A DNA stretch of 32,218 nt from Paraglomus occultum (GCA_910592205.1 CAJVPJ010000247.1:1-32218); one strand, 5' to 3'. Counted from the stretch's first letter, positions 1 through 11,698 are shown. Numbers and translations are program-made. Notes: generated by a model from the sequence alone, not told the origin.

Positions 1-119
1 GAGACAAAGGAGAGCAGCCACCTGGTGAACCAATCGAAGAGCAATAGTTGATTAATAAAAATATTTTTATCTACCCACGCAATTTGAAAGAGTGGAAGTT
101 CGCACTCTTTTGCTAAAAA

Positions 120-930
120 TTTGTTGTAGTAAACCGTGTCTTTGCGTGACGTGGAGCGATGATAAAGGATATTGTGTTTACGCTTTGAGTGAGATGTTGT
201 GAAGTGAAGCGCATAGAGAAAAACGTTTGGGCATAGACATTTGACAGACGTATGTTCGATCGATAAACCGGTATCGTTAGGCTTGTTCGTGAATTATAGC
301 GAATTGTCGTATGTACGTATTACGGAACGGCGGCAAATAATTGTTTGTTAGTATACGCTTTGGGTTAGATTTTGTGAAGCTCGGCACAATAGCGAGACGT
401 GTCTGGGGGCGTATACGTGTGTCTGAACTCTTTCGTCAATTAGCTAGAAAACTTGGTTGTGAGTTGTAGCGAACGGTCGTATGGTGCCGTAAAAAATTGT
501 TTGTCGTATTTACGTTGAGATGTTGTTAAGCGATACACGTAGTAAAGACTTGTTCATATGGAGCAGCGGCAAAAAGTCGTTTTTGTGTTTGCGCTTTGGA
601 GTAGATGTTGTCGTTAAGCAATAGAGAGAAGCATAACGGGTGTATATGTCTGACAGACGTGTGTTCGACTCTTCCATCAGTAAACCGTACCGTCAGAGGA
701 CTTTTTCGTGGGTTGTTGCAAACAGTCGTATGCGTGTAATATATAGGGATAGCAAGGGTTGTATGTATACATTTAACAACGTCGTGGTTTTGCTTTGGAG
801 GAGAGGTTTGTTGTAAAGCAATAATGTAAAATGGTATATGATTGATAAACCACGTTGACGTTGTTGAGTGTTAAGAGTTGAGTTCGTTGTTTGCTGACGG
901 CTTGTTTTGCGTCGTATGTACGTAATATGA
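120..930. repeat. Degenerate long-period tandem repeat (old satellite)
   Basis: Related phrases recur in the same order without any long reading frame. One group reads roughly TTACGCTTTGAGTGAGATG followed by TTGT.AAG and occurs near 174, 351, 505, 585 and 781. A second, GTCGTATGTACGTA-like, occurs near 306, 477, 725 and 910. A third, TGACAGACGT.TGTTCGA, occurs near 243 and 650. Spacing varies from about 75 to 200 bp and copies differ by many substitutions and small indels, so this is an eroded array and not a recent expansion. Function unknown. Confidence 0.5.
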
Positions 931-1620
931 AGTCTGAATATTGTCTGCTGTCATGTATTATTAAACTTTTGGAAGAGATGAATGATATATATACATATGT
1001 GAGTAGACGCGTATTCGCGTGCTTGCGTGTTTATATGATGAAAGATGACCGTGCCAAAATAAAATTATGAAATAAATATTAAAAATTGCATGTTAGCTGT
1101 TATCTACGCAGCAAGGGTTATGAGAATATGACGTCGCGACTGTCATAATTGTTTCCGGAAACAAGAACAATAGTATCAGTGTAACACGTGCTGCAGAATT
1201 TTTTCACTGGTTTACAAGTCATAAAATTTGTAATTGTCACGGGCGAGCGACCAGTGAGATAATTTATTACCGATAAGCTACGTGTAATAATTGATAACAA
1301 CAATGTAATTTACGGCTATGTAGTGCAGTGCGTGTTATATCGCACCAGTCTAGTTTACGCCTTTAGCTATTGCCATAGGAGTCGACTTCGATACAAAAAT
1401 AAACTACCACAAAATCACTCATCAAGAATTTTACGGACAGTTGACCGCAGTGGGTAAAAATTATAACGCAATATTTAATTTATGCCCAAATCTAAATCTT
1501 ACACATAGACAATAATTATGAGCCAGTAATTTTTGATGTCGGATATGGTGTAAATAGAAACAGACAAGGATTGAATACGGACATACAACAGTTTGTTCCC
1601 TTAATAATTAAGGTAACGCG
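931..1620. other. Intergenic, nothing recognised
   Basis: AT-rich sequence with stops in all frames. The 61-codon open frame on the minus strand near 1118-1303 has no recognisable domain and I treat it as chance. Confidence 0.4.
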
Positions 1621-2151
1621 AATCAAAGTTCTCGTCTGAAAGCGATGAGGATGGATCGTTAGATGTTAGTGTCAATGGAGTTACGACATTTATTAAGCTG
1701 ATGATTCCGCATTTTGCTAGACATTAAAGTTGCAAACCCGTCCTCAGGCGGGAGGCTCAAGAAGCGGCAAAGGCGAGGAATGAGATATTTTGTTGGAGTT
1801 GCTCCAGGCATAAAGGATCGAGTCAAGTACACGGAATTTATTGTTGCTCAATTAAGGTAATTATGATTCGATTAAATATGACGACTTTGCTTTCGAAATA
1901 TGCGGTTACGTGAACTGACAGTTCCCAAACAAATTCAGACGCTGTCTTTTCTGGCATACATTTTGCGTGGATGCGAGTGTGAATTGGAGCAATATAGCGA
2001 AGACATTCCCAAATTTGTAATACGACTGTTACAAAATTGTCCGCCAGAGGCGTCAGGAACGAGAAAGGTATTTATAAATTGGCTTTTCCAGATCACAAAG
2101 TGTGAATTAACTCAGCGTTTGTGCATAGGAGTTGCTTTAGAAAAATTGTGA
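1620..2151 (+). pseudogene. TRA1/TRRAP-like fragment (SAGA/NuA4 scaffold), broken
   Basis: Tra1/TRRAP is a giant HEAT-repeat, PI3K-like pseudokinase that recruits the SAGA and NuA4 acetyltransferase complexes to activators. Three pieces match the family in the right order. From 1746 one frame reads REAQEAAKARNEIF. From about 1790 the next frame reads VGVAPGIKDRVKYTEFIVAQ, so a base has been lost between them. After a plausible intron (GT at 1857, AG at 1920-1921) comes TLSFLAYILRG followed by FVIRLLQNCPPEAS.TRK. An in-frame TAA at about 1726 precedes the first piece. After the TRK motif the frame runs into unrelated residues and stops. The full gene should encode more than 3,000 residues, so this is a small broken piece, probably left by a partial duplication. 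The family call rests on motif memory. Confidence 0.7.
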
Positions 2152-2446
2152 GAAATTATTTTTCAGGAGTGTATGCGTGGCTTATCATTATCGGTAATAA
2201 TTTAATTATGATAATTATAATCACAGTATTAATATTATAAATATAAATCTTAATTAATAATAATGAAAAAGAAATGGCAAGTACCACTGCCAAAGGTGAT
2301 AAAAAATAATATATTAAAGAATAACTGCTGTCAAGTTTATAGTTTTGTTTGGAAGATATTCTCTAAATGGGCCTTGATGACATGCTCACTTTAATTAAGG
2401 CGTTGATTAGTGCTTAATCGTTGGAATATACAATCGATGCTTTAGG

Positions 2447-2635
2447 TTGCTAACATACGATCAAAACCATATTACCATAATTGTGGTATTCTATTTATAC
2501 GAGAGTGAACAGGTGGGGCCTTTATTATCGAAAAGCTGGAGAGTTATAACTGAATTTCCCATTTTATTATTAGACAATTTTTTCTTGTTCACAAAATTGA
2601 CACCATACAGCCACAGCGCCACGGAAACCTTGTGA
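2447..2635 (+). pseudogene. Possible second degraded fragment of the TRA1-like copy
   Basis: A 62-codon open frame contains VGPLLSKSWRVITEFPILLL, which loosely recalls the 'F+V.TE.PI..VLLFQ' stretch of Tra1. In the real protein that stretch lies before the CPPEAS region, not after it. The match is therefore either a rearranged piece or chance. No splice sites clearly join it to the upstream fragment. Confidence 0.2.
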
Positions 2636-2639
2636 ACCG

Positions 2640-3050
2640 GTTGCTTTTATATATTCGCTGTATTACTATGCGCCGTGATAATTTATTCCTCAACGGTTTA
2701 AATATAAATTTGACGAACCCAATTGCTCGTAGAATACTGATTTTTGATTGGCTAATACAATTTTGCCGTCGATCGGAACAGAACGGAACGGAACAGAATT
2801 GAACAGGCCTAATAATATGACTATTAACTTAAAACAGTTGGTTTTGATACACAAATCAGAAAGCCACGTTTCGTATCAATTCAATATGGACAATCAGAAT
2901 TATTCTATTCAGCATACAACATAAATGCTCGTGACAGAAATTAAACCGTTTTATTCTCTAAAAGAGGCCCTGCGTGAGCTTTTATACCGTTTTTGCTCTC
3001 CATTCTCATACTCATACCTTAACTAACCTCTGCACACACCATATAGATTA
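2640..3050. other. Intergenic, nothing recognised
   Basis: AT-rich, no open frame of note. A short GGAACGGAAC-type stutter lies near 2776-2800. Confidence 0.35.
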
Positions 3051-3135
3051 CAGCCGGTACATATTTGACCAACTATGCAGCGTTCCTCGCCGCCTTCTCC
3101 TGTACCCTGGGTGTCTGTATAGAAACCTTGAATAA

Positions 3136-3486
3136 ATGAAAGCTGTCAGAAATATAGATTTCCCAGAATCGGAACCATGCTCCGAATGTAAAAATGACAT
3201 TTTGACATTTCCTCTCAGAGGCTTCGCTGGGCACATTTTTCATAGACTCTGTGCTGAAAAAAAAACTTATGCTTAATATTCAAACTTGTGTCCATTTGCT
3301 AATCATGGAAAGAATGTAGAAAATTACAGAAATAATTTCTACTCTGAGAATCATCCGATTGCCAAGTGCCAAATCGAATATTACTGCTCATATTCATTAT
3401 CCCAATCGAGTGAAACTTCGACCTTAACTAACGTAATAAGTGAAAGGTTTATGCTAACTTCCCTACCCATGCGGTTGAGAATATAG
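3136..3486 (+). pseudogene. RING-like Cys/His zinc-finger gene remnant
   Basis: A 46-codon frame (ATG at 3136, TAA at 3274-3276) contains C.EC(15)GHIFHRLCAEK. The order Cys-x2-Cys, then His, His and Cys is that of the first half of a RING-type finger. A second frame starting near 3286 opens with TCPFANHGKNVE, which looks like the downstream Cys-Pro knuckle displaced by a frameshift at the A-run around 3257-3265. Small RING-like genes of this kind are abundant and fast-evolving in arbuscular-mycorrhizal fungal genomes (family knowledge from memory). The frameshift and missing second knuckle suggest it is dead. It could also be chance spacing of Cys and His residues. Confidence 0.4.
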
Positions 3487-3489
3487 GGA

Positions 3490-4256
3490 TTCAACAGATG
3501 AAAAATCAATTAAGTTGCGTTAAATGCCTTTTAGGTTTTTTATGAATTAAACAACTTGAATAGGAAAATTCGACAATTTTATCATGCATGTTACACAAAT
3601 ATATCAAAAACTGACTATTGTTAAGTTACTACAAAATATTTTTATAAAAGATACACATTAAAACAAGATGAAACAGAGTTGTTTGTAGCATTAAACAAAA
3701 GTACATATTCATTGAACTTCGATCATTGTAAACGGTTACGTAATATACAAGACAGAACATTGTCATCTGTATTTTTGATAACTCCATGTTACTTACTTTT
3801 TAAGTTGGACAAACCTAATTTCAGATATTAAAACTAACATAATTACCGTTTGGGTTATTATTGTTGTTGTTGTGATTATAATACTCTGTGCAACTTCGTT
3901 ACGGCGTTTTTCAATTAAAACTCCGCTGAGCAAGTGTAGTACAAGTAATAAGTAACAGAGTATCAGCTTCAACCGATGAGCATTTCTAACAGTCTGAATG
4001 TTTCGACTTTGACTTGTCAATTTTAAATTCGATAATTGGCGGTTTTTGTTTAGATAAAGTACATTTTTATTGTAATAAATTTATCGAAAAAGAGGGAATT
4101 GGATCTAAATTGCTGTAACCGATGAGCGACCAACAGCGCCTCCCCCTCGCTTCTTGTACAGAATGGGAATGCTTGCCCCCTTATTGGACAACTATGTGGC
4201 GGGTAGCGATATGTGTAGCATCGATAGAAAATAAACGCGAGATTGAACTGCGGATG
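3490..4256. other. Intergenic region upstream of importin-beta
   Basis: Mostly AT-rich. A (TTG/TTA)n-like stretch lies near 3855-3875. The last 250 bases become more GC-rich towards the importin-beta gene, as expected for its promoter. No gene recognised. Confidence 0.4.
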
Positions 4257-4269
4257 AGGGTTAGGGTTA
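4257..4269 (+). promoter_or_regulatory. Telomere-repeat-like motif in importin-beta promoter
   Basis: AGGGTTAGGGTTA lies 114 bp upstream of the importin-beta start codon: two TTAGGG units. In several fungi Tbf1-type Myb proteins bind TTAGGG motifs in promoters of highly expressed housekeeping genes. Whether this motif works that way here is inference. Confidence 0.35.
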
Positions 4270-4382
4270 CTGCGGTTTAGCCAGCGTGCGTAGCACCAAG
4301 TCGTGTGTTGGGTTTTTTTTGCCTCAATAGAAATAGTTATAAGCTCTACTTGTCGTTTGACTAAAATCGTAATAAAACAAAT

Positions 4383-7300
4383 ATGAGCATTGGGGAACTT
4401 CTCGCTGGCACACTCTCTCCTGGTTAGTTAGCCCACATTCTGTTAGATTCTTTTTCTTTAACATATACTTCTATCCCGAATTTCATACTGGGTGGCTTTG
4501 AAAAAGCACCACACGTCTCCATGCTTTCGCCTATAACTTATATGACTCGACTTGTCTGTTTTGCCACATTGACCCTTGTTACTTCCAGATCAAAATGTCC
4601 GCGATAATGCGGAAAAGCAACTGAGTGAAGCCGCTCTCTCGGACTATGTAAGCTTTCTTCGTCGCTTTGCTCGTCCCAGATCCGTTTATTTTTAGATTAG
4701 TACGCGTCTATCAACTTTCTTACTTTATCTTTCCCTTCTTTCTTATAAAGCCCACTTACGTGTCTTTACTTGCTAGTGAGCTGGCTAACGAGCAGTCTCA
4801 ATCGTTCATTCGCAATGCCGCTGGTTTGGCGTTAAAGAATTCCCTCACATCATCAGTGAGTTTTCGTCTGTTACCAAATCGTAACTGCGGCAGCATGCCC
4901 ATGTCATTTTGATTTATAGGTCTATCCGCAAGGGCCGAAAGCTGTCTGTTAATATCTCATACAAGTTATTAATTTTAAGATATACTCTCGCCTCAGGAAA
5001 GCCAGAAAAAATTAGAGATTACTCAACGATGGCTAAGCATTGACGAATCGCTAAGGCAGAACGTGAAGCAACTGGTAATGTGATGCATGATGCACCCTCC
5101 AAATAAAATGACAGTTGCCCTGCTAAATATTTCTCTATCTGTTTTTAGGTGTTAGTGACATTATCGTCTTCAGACCAACGTGCAGCATCAACTGCCGCTC
5201 AAGTACGTAATGTTTTTTGACATGGTGTGATAACTTTTATGTAAATCAGAGGAAGACGAATGAAGCAGAGAAACTGACGATAATATTGGAAGCCTTTCTA
5301 CTTGGATGTTTTTACGATTTATCGATATCCTCATCTTTCATTATAGGTCACTGCCGCTATTGCTGCTATAGAGCTACCAAATAATCAATGGGATGATCTC
5401 ATGAAGATTCTGCTTAACAACGTTACAAACACGGAAAACAGTCAACTCAAGCAGGCCGCTTTGACAGCTATTGGTTATGTTTGTGAACAAATAGTAAGTG
5501 TCGATGCATTTATGTTTCTCGACTTACTGTTCTATTAATCTAGCACTTCCTTACTTGACGTTGAGAGGATCCCGAGATATTGACAAGTCAATCTGGAGCA
5601 ATTTTGACAGCTGTTGCTCAAGGAGCGAGAAAGGAAGAGCCAAGGTACTATTGATATTTTGTATGATCGAAATTAATAACTGATACACTATATAATATTT
5701 GACTATTTGTTATTACAGTCAAGAAGTCAGACGTGCCGCTGTAAATGCACTTTATAATTCACTTGAATTTATCCGTGATCATTTCGAGAGAGAGGTTTGC
5801 GCTTGTAATATTTTCTGTCTGCAGTTAATTCATTGTTCCCTATTCTCACGAGAATTGACTTGCCATGGACAGGGCGAACGTAATTATATCATGCAGGTCG
5901 TTTGTGAAGCTACTCAAAGCACCGATGTGAACGTGATGGTGGCGGCATTTGAATGTTTGGTGCGGATTATGCAATTATATTACGACAAAATGAGTTATTA
6001 CGTAGAGAAGGCTTTATTTGGGGTAGGTTTTGAGAATTTTACAAAAACGTTTTATTCAGCAGAATTCTACATTCTTATATTATCTATTTCTAATCATCTC
6101 CTTTCGGCGTAAACTGCAAAAAGTTAACAATTGCTGGCATGAAGCATGAGGATGAGAAAGTGGCACTCCAAGCTGTTGAATTCTGGTCTACTGTCTGTGA
6201 TGAAGAGTTGGAATTAGCATCTGAAGCCATAGAGGTTTATTTTTATGACATGCGGTTACAAGTGATTGGGTATGCAAATCTTTTTTCACCTAACATATTA
6301 ATTTTTAATTAGGCAGCGGAAACAGGAGTTCAGCCTGAACATGTTATCCATAACTTTGCAAAAAAAGCGCTACCAGAAATTTTGCCAGTGCTACTTTGGC
6401 TTCTTACCAAACAAGTACGTTCTCTTGTATGTTGCTTTTTGGTGGGATGAAGGATATGTTGACGAGAAACGTCTATTTTATCCTGTAGGATGAGAATGCA
6501 GACGAGGACGATTGGAATGTTGCGATGGCTGCTGGCACATGCTTAGCATTATTGGCTCAATGTGTCGAGGATGCTATTGTAGTGCCGGTGGTTTCCTTTG
6601 TTGATTCTCGCATTCGTGATGAAGACTGGAGAAGTCGTGAGGCTGCAGTAATGGCGTTTGGTTCGATACTGGAGGGACCTGACCAAAAAATGCTATCTAA
6701 TCTAGTGAATCAAGCCCTCCCTGTTTTGATCGAAATGATGAAAGATTCCTCACCACAAGTCAAAGATACTACTGCTTGGACTCTCGGACGTGTTTCCGAG
6801 CTGCTCATTGAATGCATTAAGCCAGAAGTTCATTTGCATCCCTTAATTACAGCCCTTGTGTATGGACTAAAAGATTCACCACGCATTGTCTCCAACTGTT
6901 GTTGGGCGTTGATGAGTTTGTCTGACCAGCTGGGAAACAGAGACGTTGTACCTCCTACTTACCCTTTATCGGGATATTTTGAAGGCATCATTAATGCCTT
7001 ATTGACAACGAGCGATAGGTATTTTGCATACATCAATAACTTTCTCATCGAGGTCTGTTATTAACCATGAGATGATGATATAGGTCAAGTAATGAATCTA
7101 ATTCACGAACTTCAGCATACGAGTGCATTTCCAGTTTCGTTGCTGGTGCGGCATTGGTGAGTAAAAGATATTGTTATTTGATGGATCACTCGTATTCTCG
7201 CGGGGCGAGTTCTGCTGTCCAATATTGGACTTGAAGTTTTGCGTCAGTCTCGCAATCAGAATAATTTACGCGGTCATCTTACAGGATAGTGTGTCCAACT

Positions 7301-9016
7301 CGAAGAATAATAACTACCTTCCAACATAGTACCGTTAAATTTTCGGCTAACATCACCTTATACTACATTAAAGGATTGCTTCCCATCAATTCATAAACTC
7401 ACCGTGACCATCTTGGAGAGGCTTGAACTTAGCATCCAACAACAGGTTGGTGGGTTTCATGGAGCTACATTTAACGCTGACATGTTTTCTAATAAGCTGA
7501 TCTTAATGTAGAATCAAGTCGTCGGTAACGATGATCGTCTAGCACTAGCAGAATTTCAGTCAAATATTTGCAGTGTATTAACGGCAAGTGTGGATAGAAA
7601 TTATGTTTTTAAATGCCGAGTTGCAAGGATGCTCACACGAGAATTTTTTTCCCCTGTAATCCAGAGCATCATTCGTAAACTCAGAAGCGAGATCACTCCA
7701 TTCGCTGACAGAATTATGACAAATCTGTTGGCTATGTTCTCACATAGTAACAAGACGGCAACTACTATGGAAGATGGCTTCTTGGCCGTAGGAGCATTAA
7801 CAACAGGTTAGCGATATTAAGAAATGATATACATTAAATCCAGCTACTTAACTGCCTCCAGGCGGATTGGTTTCTCACTTGTTTGTCTACTTTTGTAACA
7901 GCTCTCGAAGGAGATTTTATTCGTTATTTACAAGCCTTCGCACAATTCCTCTACCTTGGTCTCCAGAATCACGAGGAACATCAGTTATGCGCTATTTCTG
8001 TCGGGCTTATTGGGGATATTTGTCGCGCTCTCCAAGAGCAGGCGGTACCGTATTGCAATACTTTTATGAACATGCTACTACAAGATCTCCAGGTAAAGCA
8101 AATTTATTTATATCTAATATTAGGATACTTTTACTGTAAGCAATGTCATTTAACCGTCACTTGCATGATAGAGCCAAGTACTTCACAGAAATGTCAAGCC
8201 AGCAATTCTATCGTGTTTCGGGGATATCGCATTGGCAATAGGCGGGAATTTCGATACGTACTTGGAAGTCGTTATGTTAGTACTTCAGCAAGCAAGCAAC
8301 ATGAGAGCTGCTGATGTAAGTATTTGGAAATTATAGTTCGTTCTTTTATTCATGCTTTATACAAGTGCTGGAAAAATTTTCCATTGTGCCAATCTAGCAA
8401 CGTAATTATGAAATGATTGATTATGTCTTGGCACTGAGAGAAGGTATCTTAGAAGCATACGTAGGAATCGTACAAGGTTTGAAAACGGGAGAGAAAGGTT
8501 AGTCAACTCGATATTTGTTTCGAATAGTTTGCGGAGATGACGTTTGCATTTACCAGGAATGATGAGCTTATATTAACTCTTCGTTGTTTCCTGTCAGCCG
8601 AAGCATTAACGCCATACGTGAACCAGGTTTTCATTTTTATGCAAACTGTATGGAACGATCCTGATAAAACTGAAAATAGTATTCGCAGCATGGTTGGACT
8701 TCTTGGGTATGGCAAAGTTATTTAAGACGTTATTTCTGTGTTCTTGTGTAATGTCTAACTTGTGATAAATTCTCATTTTAGTGATTTGGCGGAAGCATTC
8801 CCCAGTGGTCAAATCAGAATGTTCTTATTGCAAGATTGGGTCACAGCTGTACTAAAGGAAGCCAGAACAAACCGCGAAATGCCACCGGGCACAAAAGAAG
8901 TAACGCGATGGGCAAAAGCAGTAAGTTTTCTCATGGTGATTATCAAGTTGCTTGACAATTTATTAAAATATTTTCTATGTTGTTTGCAGATGATCAGACG
9001 AGCCACCACCCAATAG
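4383..9016 (+). CDS. KAP95: Importin subunit beta-1 (karyopherin Kap95)
   Basis: Nuclear import receptor: binds importin-alpha/NLS cargo and nucleoporin FG repeats, and releases cargo on RanGTP binding. I reconstruct 22 exons: 4383-4422, 4589-4647, 4751-4855, 4997-5074, 5149-5202, 5347-5493, 5568-5644, 5719-5794, 5873-6022, 6124-6234, 6313-6414, 6489-7018, 7084-7156, 7374-7445, 7512-7583, 7665-7806, 7902-8092, 8172-8315, 8398-8497, 8598-8706, 8782-8920, 8990-9016. These sum to 2,598 nt (865 residues), close to yeast and human importin-beta (about 861-876). The protein is HEAT repeats throughout. The importin-beta N-terminal domain includes [20 protein letters not shown]. Family signatures follow in order: [27 protein letters not shown], the acidic loop [25 protein letters not shown] and [11 protein letters not shown]. 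Every junction keeps frame. Intron 15 has a GC donor. Expected to be functional. Confidence 0.96.
7584..7664 (+). other. GC-AG intron in importin-beta
   Basis: The donor reads ACG|GCAAGT and the acceptor CCAG|AGC. Using it joins SVLT to SIIRKL, which restores the conserved importin-beta frame. No GT donor nearby gives a usable frame. The donor matches the GC-AG class, where an otherwise strong consensus (CAAGT) compensates for the C. Confidence 0.85.
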
Positions 9017-9053
9017 GAAAGATGTTATTTCTATGTGATATTTTTTTAATTTT

Positions 9054-9059
9054 AATAAA
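9054..9059 (+). terminator. Probable poly(A) signal of importin-beta
   Basis: AATAAA occurs 38 bp after the stop codon in a T-rich context. This is the usual eukaryotic polyadenylation hexamer. Confidence 0.5.
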
Positions 9060-10067
9060 TCCATTGTGTAAAGCTTGATTTAAAAAACCGAAATTTTGAC
9101 ACTTTTTGATTCTTATGGGGAGTTATTATTATTATTAATGACATGTTATAAGAGGTCATATCATATCCATTTGCTGTCACCTTTCTTAACATTAGAATAT
9201 ATTAATATGGGATACACTGCAAAAACCAGACAAAGTGAAGTGACTGGTGTGGCTGTAAATTGATATTAATATTGATAAGTCATAGTGGTACTCATGTATA
9301 ACTTTTATCATGGGTAAACAGTAGTACTGCTGAGAATACTGCATCTCAGCAGCAGAGCCCAAAGCCCTTCCAATTCCCTAGCACTTTATGCATAGACAAT
9401 AACAGCAAACATGTAGGACCTCAATCTCATGGCCATTCAATATACTAGTGGAACACAGAACACTGGGCGGAACCTCAATTTACCGAGAATCTCTGTCATG
9501 ACTATCTCCAAGATTTTTCTTCTCATTATCATCCTCAGAACTGTTTGAAGCTGGATGAATTTTATTTGGGCTTTGGGAAATCAGATGAGCAATCCTTTCT
9601 CACTCAATTAGTTACATATACAGTTTTTAAATTTGATAATAGTATTAAAGGCTCTTTGTTGCAGTTATGAATTATCAGTGCTTTATCCATTGGAAGACTG
9701 GCTTTTCCCCATGTCTTGTGATATTGCAAGGAATCCCATTGACCAAATTACAATAGTGAAGCAACCGTTTCAAAGATTGTGCGTGATGGTCACTTGTACT
9801 TGGCCTAAATATTAGTAAGGATATCATGAAGCGATGATGGAGATTTGCCGATATCGTATGCATAAGCCATTACGTTTGTCGATGGCATCTTGAACAGCAA
9901 CCAGATTGTTAAGGTAAACGGAAATAGCTTCGAGAAAGCAGAGCGTTTTAATAAACATTATGTATCGCATGACTATTCAACACCAAGTAATAAGTCCGAT
10001 CGTTAGTGCGCTAATACTAACTCTATACTCGACGATAAAAGCAACACAGAGAAAATCTGCCGGTAAT
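9060..10067. other. Intergenic, nothing recognised
   Basis: About 1 kb between importin-beta and the Tc1-like element. Short open frames on both strands (for example 9633-9815 plus and 9675-9863 minus) overlap each other and show no domain. I see no gene. Confidence 0.4.
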
Positions 10068-11079
10068 TACAGTGGTGTGCAAAGAAGATCGACAGGCGTA
10101 ACTTACACAAATAGACAATCGCTCTAGTTAGATCTTTTCCATTTGAATATCAAAATGACCTCATCGAAGCAAGAAACACAACGACAGGCCATATTACATT
10201 CTGGAAGCAGGGAATACGAAATGCTATTGAATACAAAGTTTGACAAAGATTCCAATTAGTACTGTCCGCCGCAACCTTAAAAAAATCCAAGATACTGGAA
10301 ATGTAAAGCATAAAGGTGGTAACGGACGCGTTAAAAAAATAACAGCAAATGCATCCCGAACAGTTGGACAATACGTTCGACGGCAACCTTCAATTTCCGT
10401 TCGGTCAATTGCCGACAAATTAAAAAATATAGGAATAGACGTCTCCCGCTCAACTGTTACAAGGCATTTGGCTAGCCTTGGATACCAAAATGCACTTCCC
10501 CTTCGCACACCAATGTTAACCACAGCCCATACTCAAAAACACAAGGATGACAATTGGAAAAACCCTATTTAGTGACGAAACATCTTTCCAATTATTCTGT
10601 GACACGATAAAACAAAAATGCAAGACCGATTCGTCCAATGCCGAAGGACCGAAGTAAAATATTCGTCCGGTGGGTTTTGTATAAAGGGTACTATCAGTCT
10701 TTTTTGTTTTCGGCGCATAATGGATGCAAAATTTTATACAGAAATATTGGAAACGCACCTTCCGGAAACTTGTAAAATGTTCATTAACTATAACGAATCT
10801 CATCGATTCTAAATATTATATCATTTGATTGATGTAATTTCAAAAAATTACGAAGATGAAAAAGTTCTCCCAACTCACCACCAAGACACTGACGTTACGA
10901 GGTAATTGGCGGCTGCAACAAGATAATGATCCTAAGCATACTAGTCGTATTGCTAAGGAATTCCTTGATAAGAATGTCCCAGAGGTTATGGATTGGCCTT
11001 CTAATAGTCCAAACCTAAATCTCATTGAAAACCTTTGGGCAATTGTTAAAGGAATGTGGAGTTGTGTGGGCAAATAGTC

Positions 11080-11698
11080 TTATACGATAGCAGTGTTTTC
11101 GTCGTTTTCTATCGGTTTTGAGAGATTATAGGTTGAAGCAATTACATATTATATAACTTTATTATGTTGATAGCGCGAAACTGATTTCAATGATCGCAGA
11201 GCTGATGTCTTCTTATCGAAGACGAAGCCACTGGGCGGATCATTGACAAATCGCATTAGGTTGTCCACACTTGCTAAAGCTGCTTTTAATGAAATTATAG
11301 GCTGTGGTTTATCACTTTTTTCTTTGGCTTCTTGCTATTGGTTATATCAGTTATCGAGCACCTGATACTGTGTAACAGATAAAGCTATTGGTTATACAGC
11401 TATAAGCACATCATATAAAAACCTCTTTATTAGCACACCATGTTTGAGAACCAATTACTATGGAACTTATAGGAAAAACCCTCTATACAGTCACAACCTC
11501 TTTATAAGCACATTTTCAATAAAAGTTGCATTGTTCCCGACTGTGTGATTATAGGGGGGTACGACTGTATCGGTTTATCGAGCTAAATTTTCTTGAATGT
11601 GACAAAATAATATCGGTTTTCCGAGCGAATTTTGTTATACAGAAGTGTTTTGGAAATTAAAAAAATTATCGGTTTTGGCATTTATCGGTTTGACTGTA
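11080..11698. mobile_element. pogo/Tigger-like remnant inserted in the Tc1 transposase
   Basis: The stretch separates two parts of the Tc1 transposase that should be nearly adjacent (LWAIVK and LVNSMHQRC). Read from its right end on the minus strand it begins TA|CAGTCAAACCGATAAATGCC, a pogo/Tigger-style terminus next to a TA. The phrase ATCGGTTT recurs near 11569, 11612, 11668 and 11684, as expected for subterminal transposase-binding repeats. The left boundary is not clear and no matching left terminus was found. A short deletion of Tc1 sequence at the insertion is also required. No transposase frame remains. Confidence 0.4.
11486..11569. mobile_element. 84-bp MITE-like unit with TA flanks
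   Basis: The left edge reads TACAGTCACAACCTCTTTA and the right edge read in reverse reads TACAGTCGTACCCCCCTA. Both begin TACAGTC and share further positions through ATAA.CAC. The pair forms imperfect terminal inverted repeats of about 27 bp around a core too short to code. A partial copy of the left edge (CCTCTTTATTAGCAC) lies at about 11427. Best read as a pogo-derived MITE nested in the larger remnant, or as two solo ends in inverted order. Confidence 0.45.

Noticed and set aside
3048-3236. Minus-strand 62-codon ORF with an Arg-rich run
   Set aside because: Antisense to the better-supported RING-like frame. The Arg run reflects a GC-rich patch.
7867-8139. Plus-strand ORF overlapping importin-beta exon 17
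   Set aside because: Out-of-frame shadow of the conserved importin-beta frame ([13 protein letters not shown]).
10224-10803. Minus-strand ORFs over the Tc1 transposase
   Set aside because: Antisense shadows; the plus strand carries the recognisable helix-turn-helix and DDE motifs.
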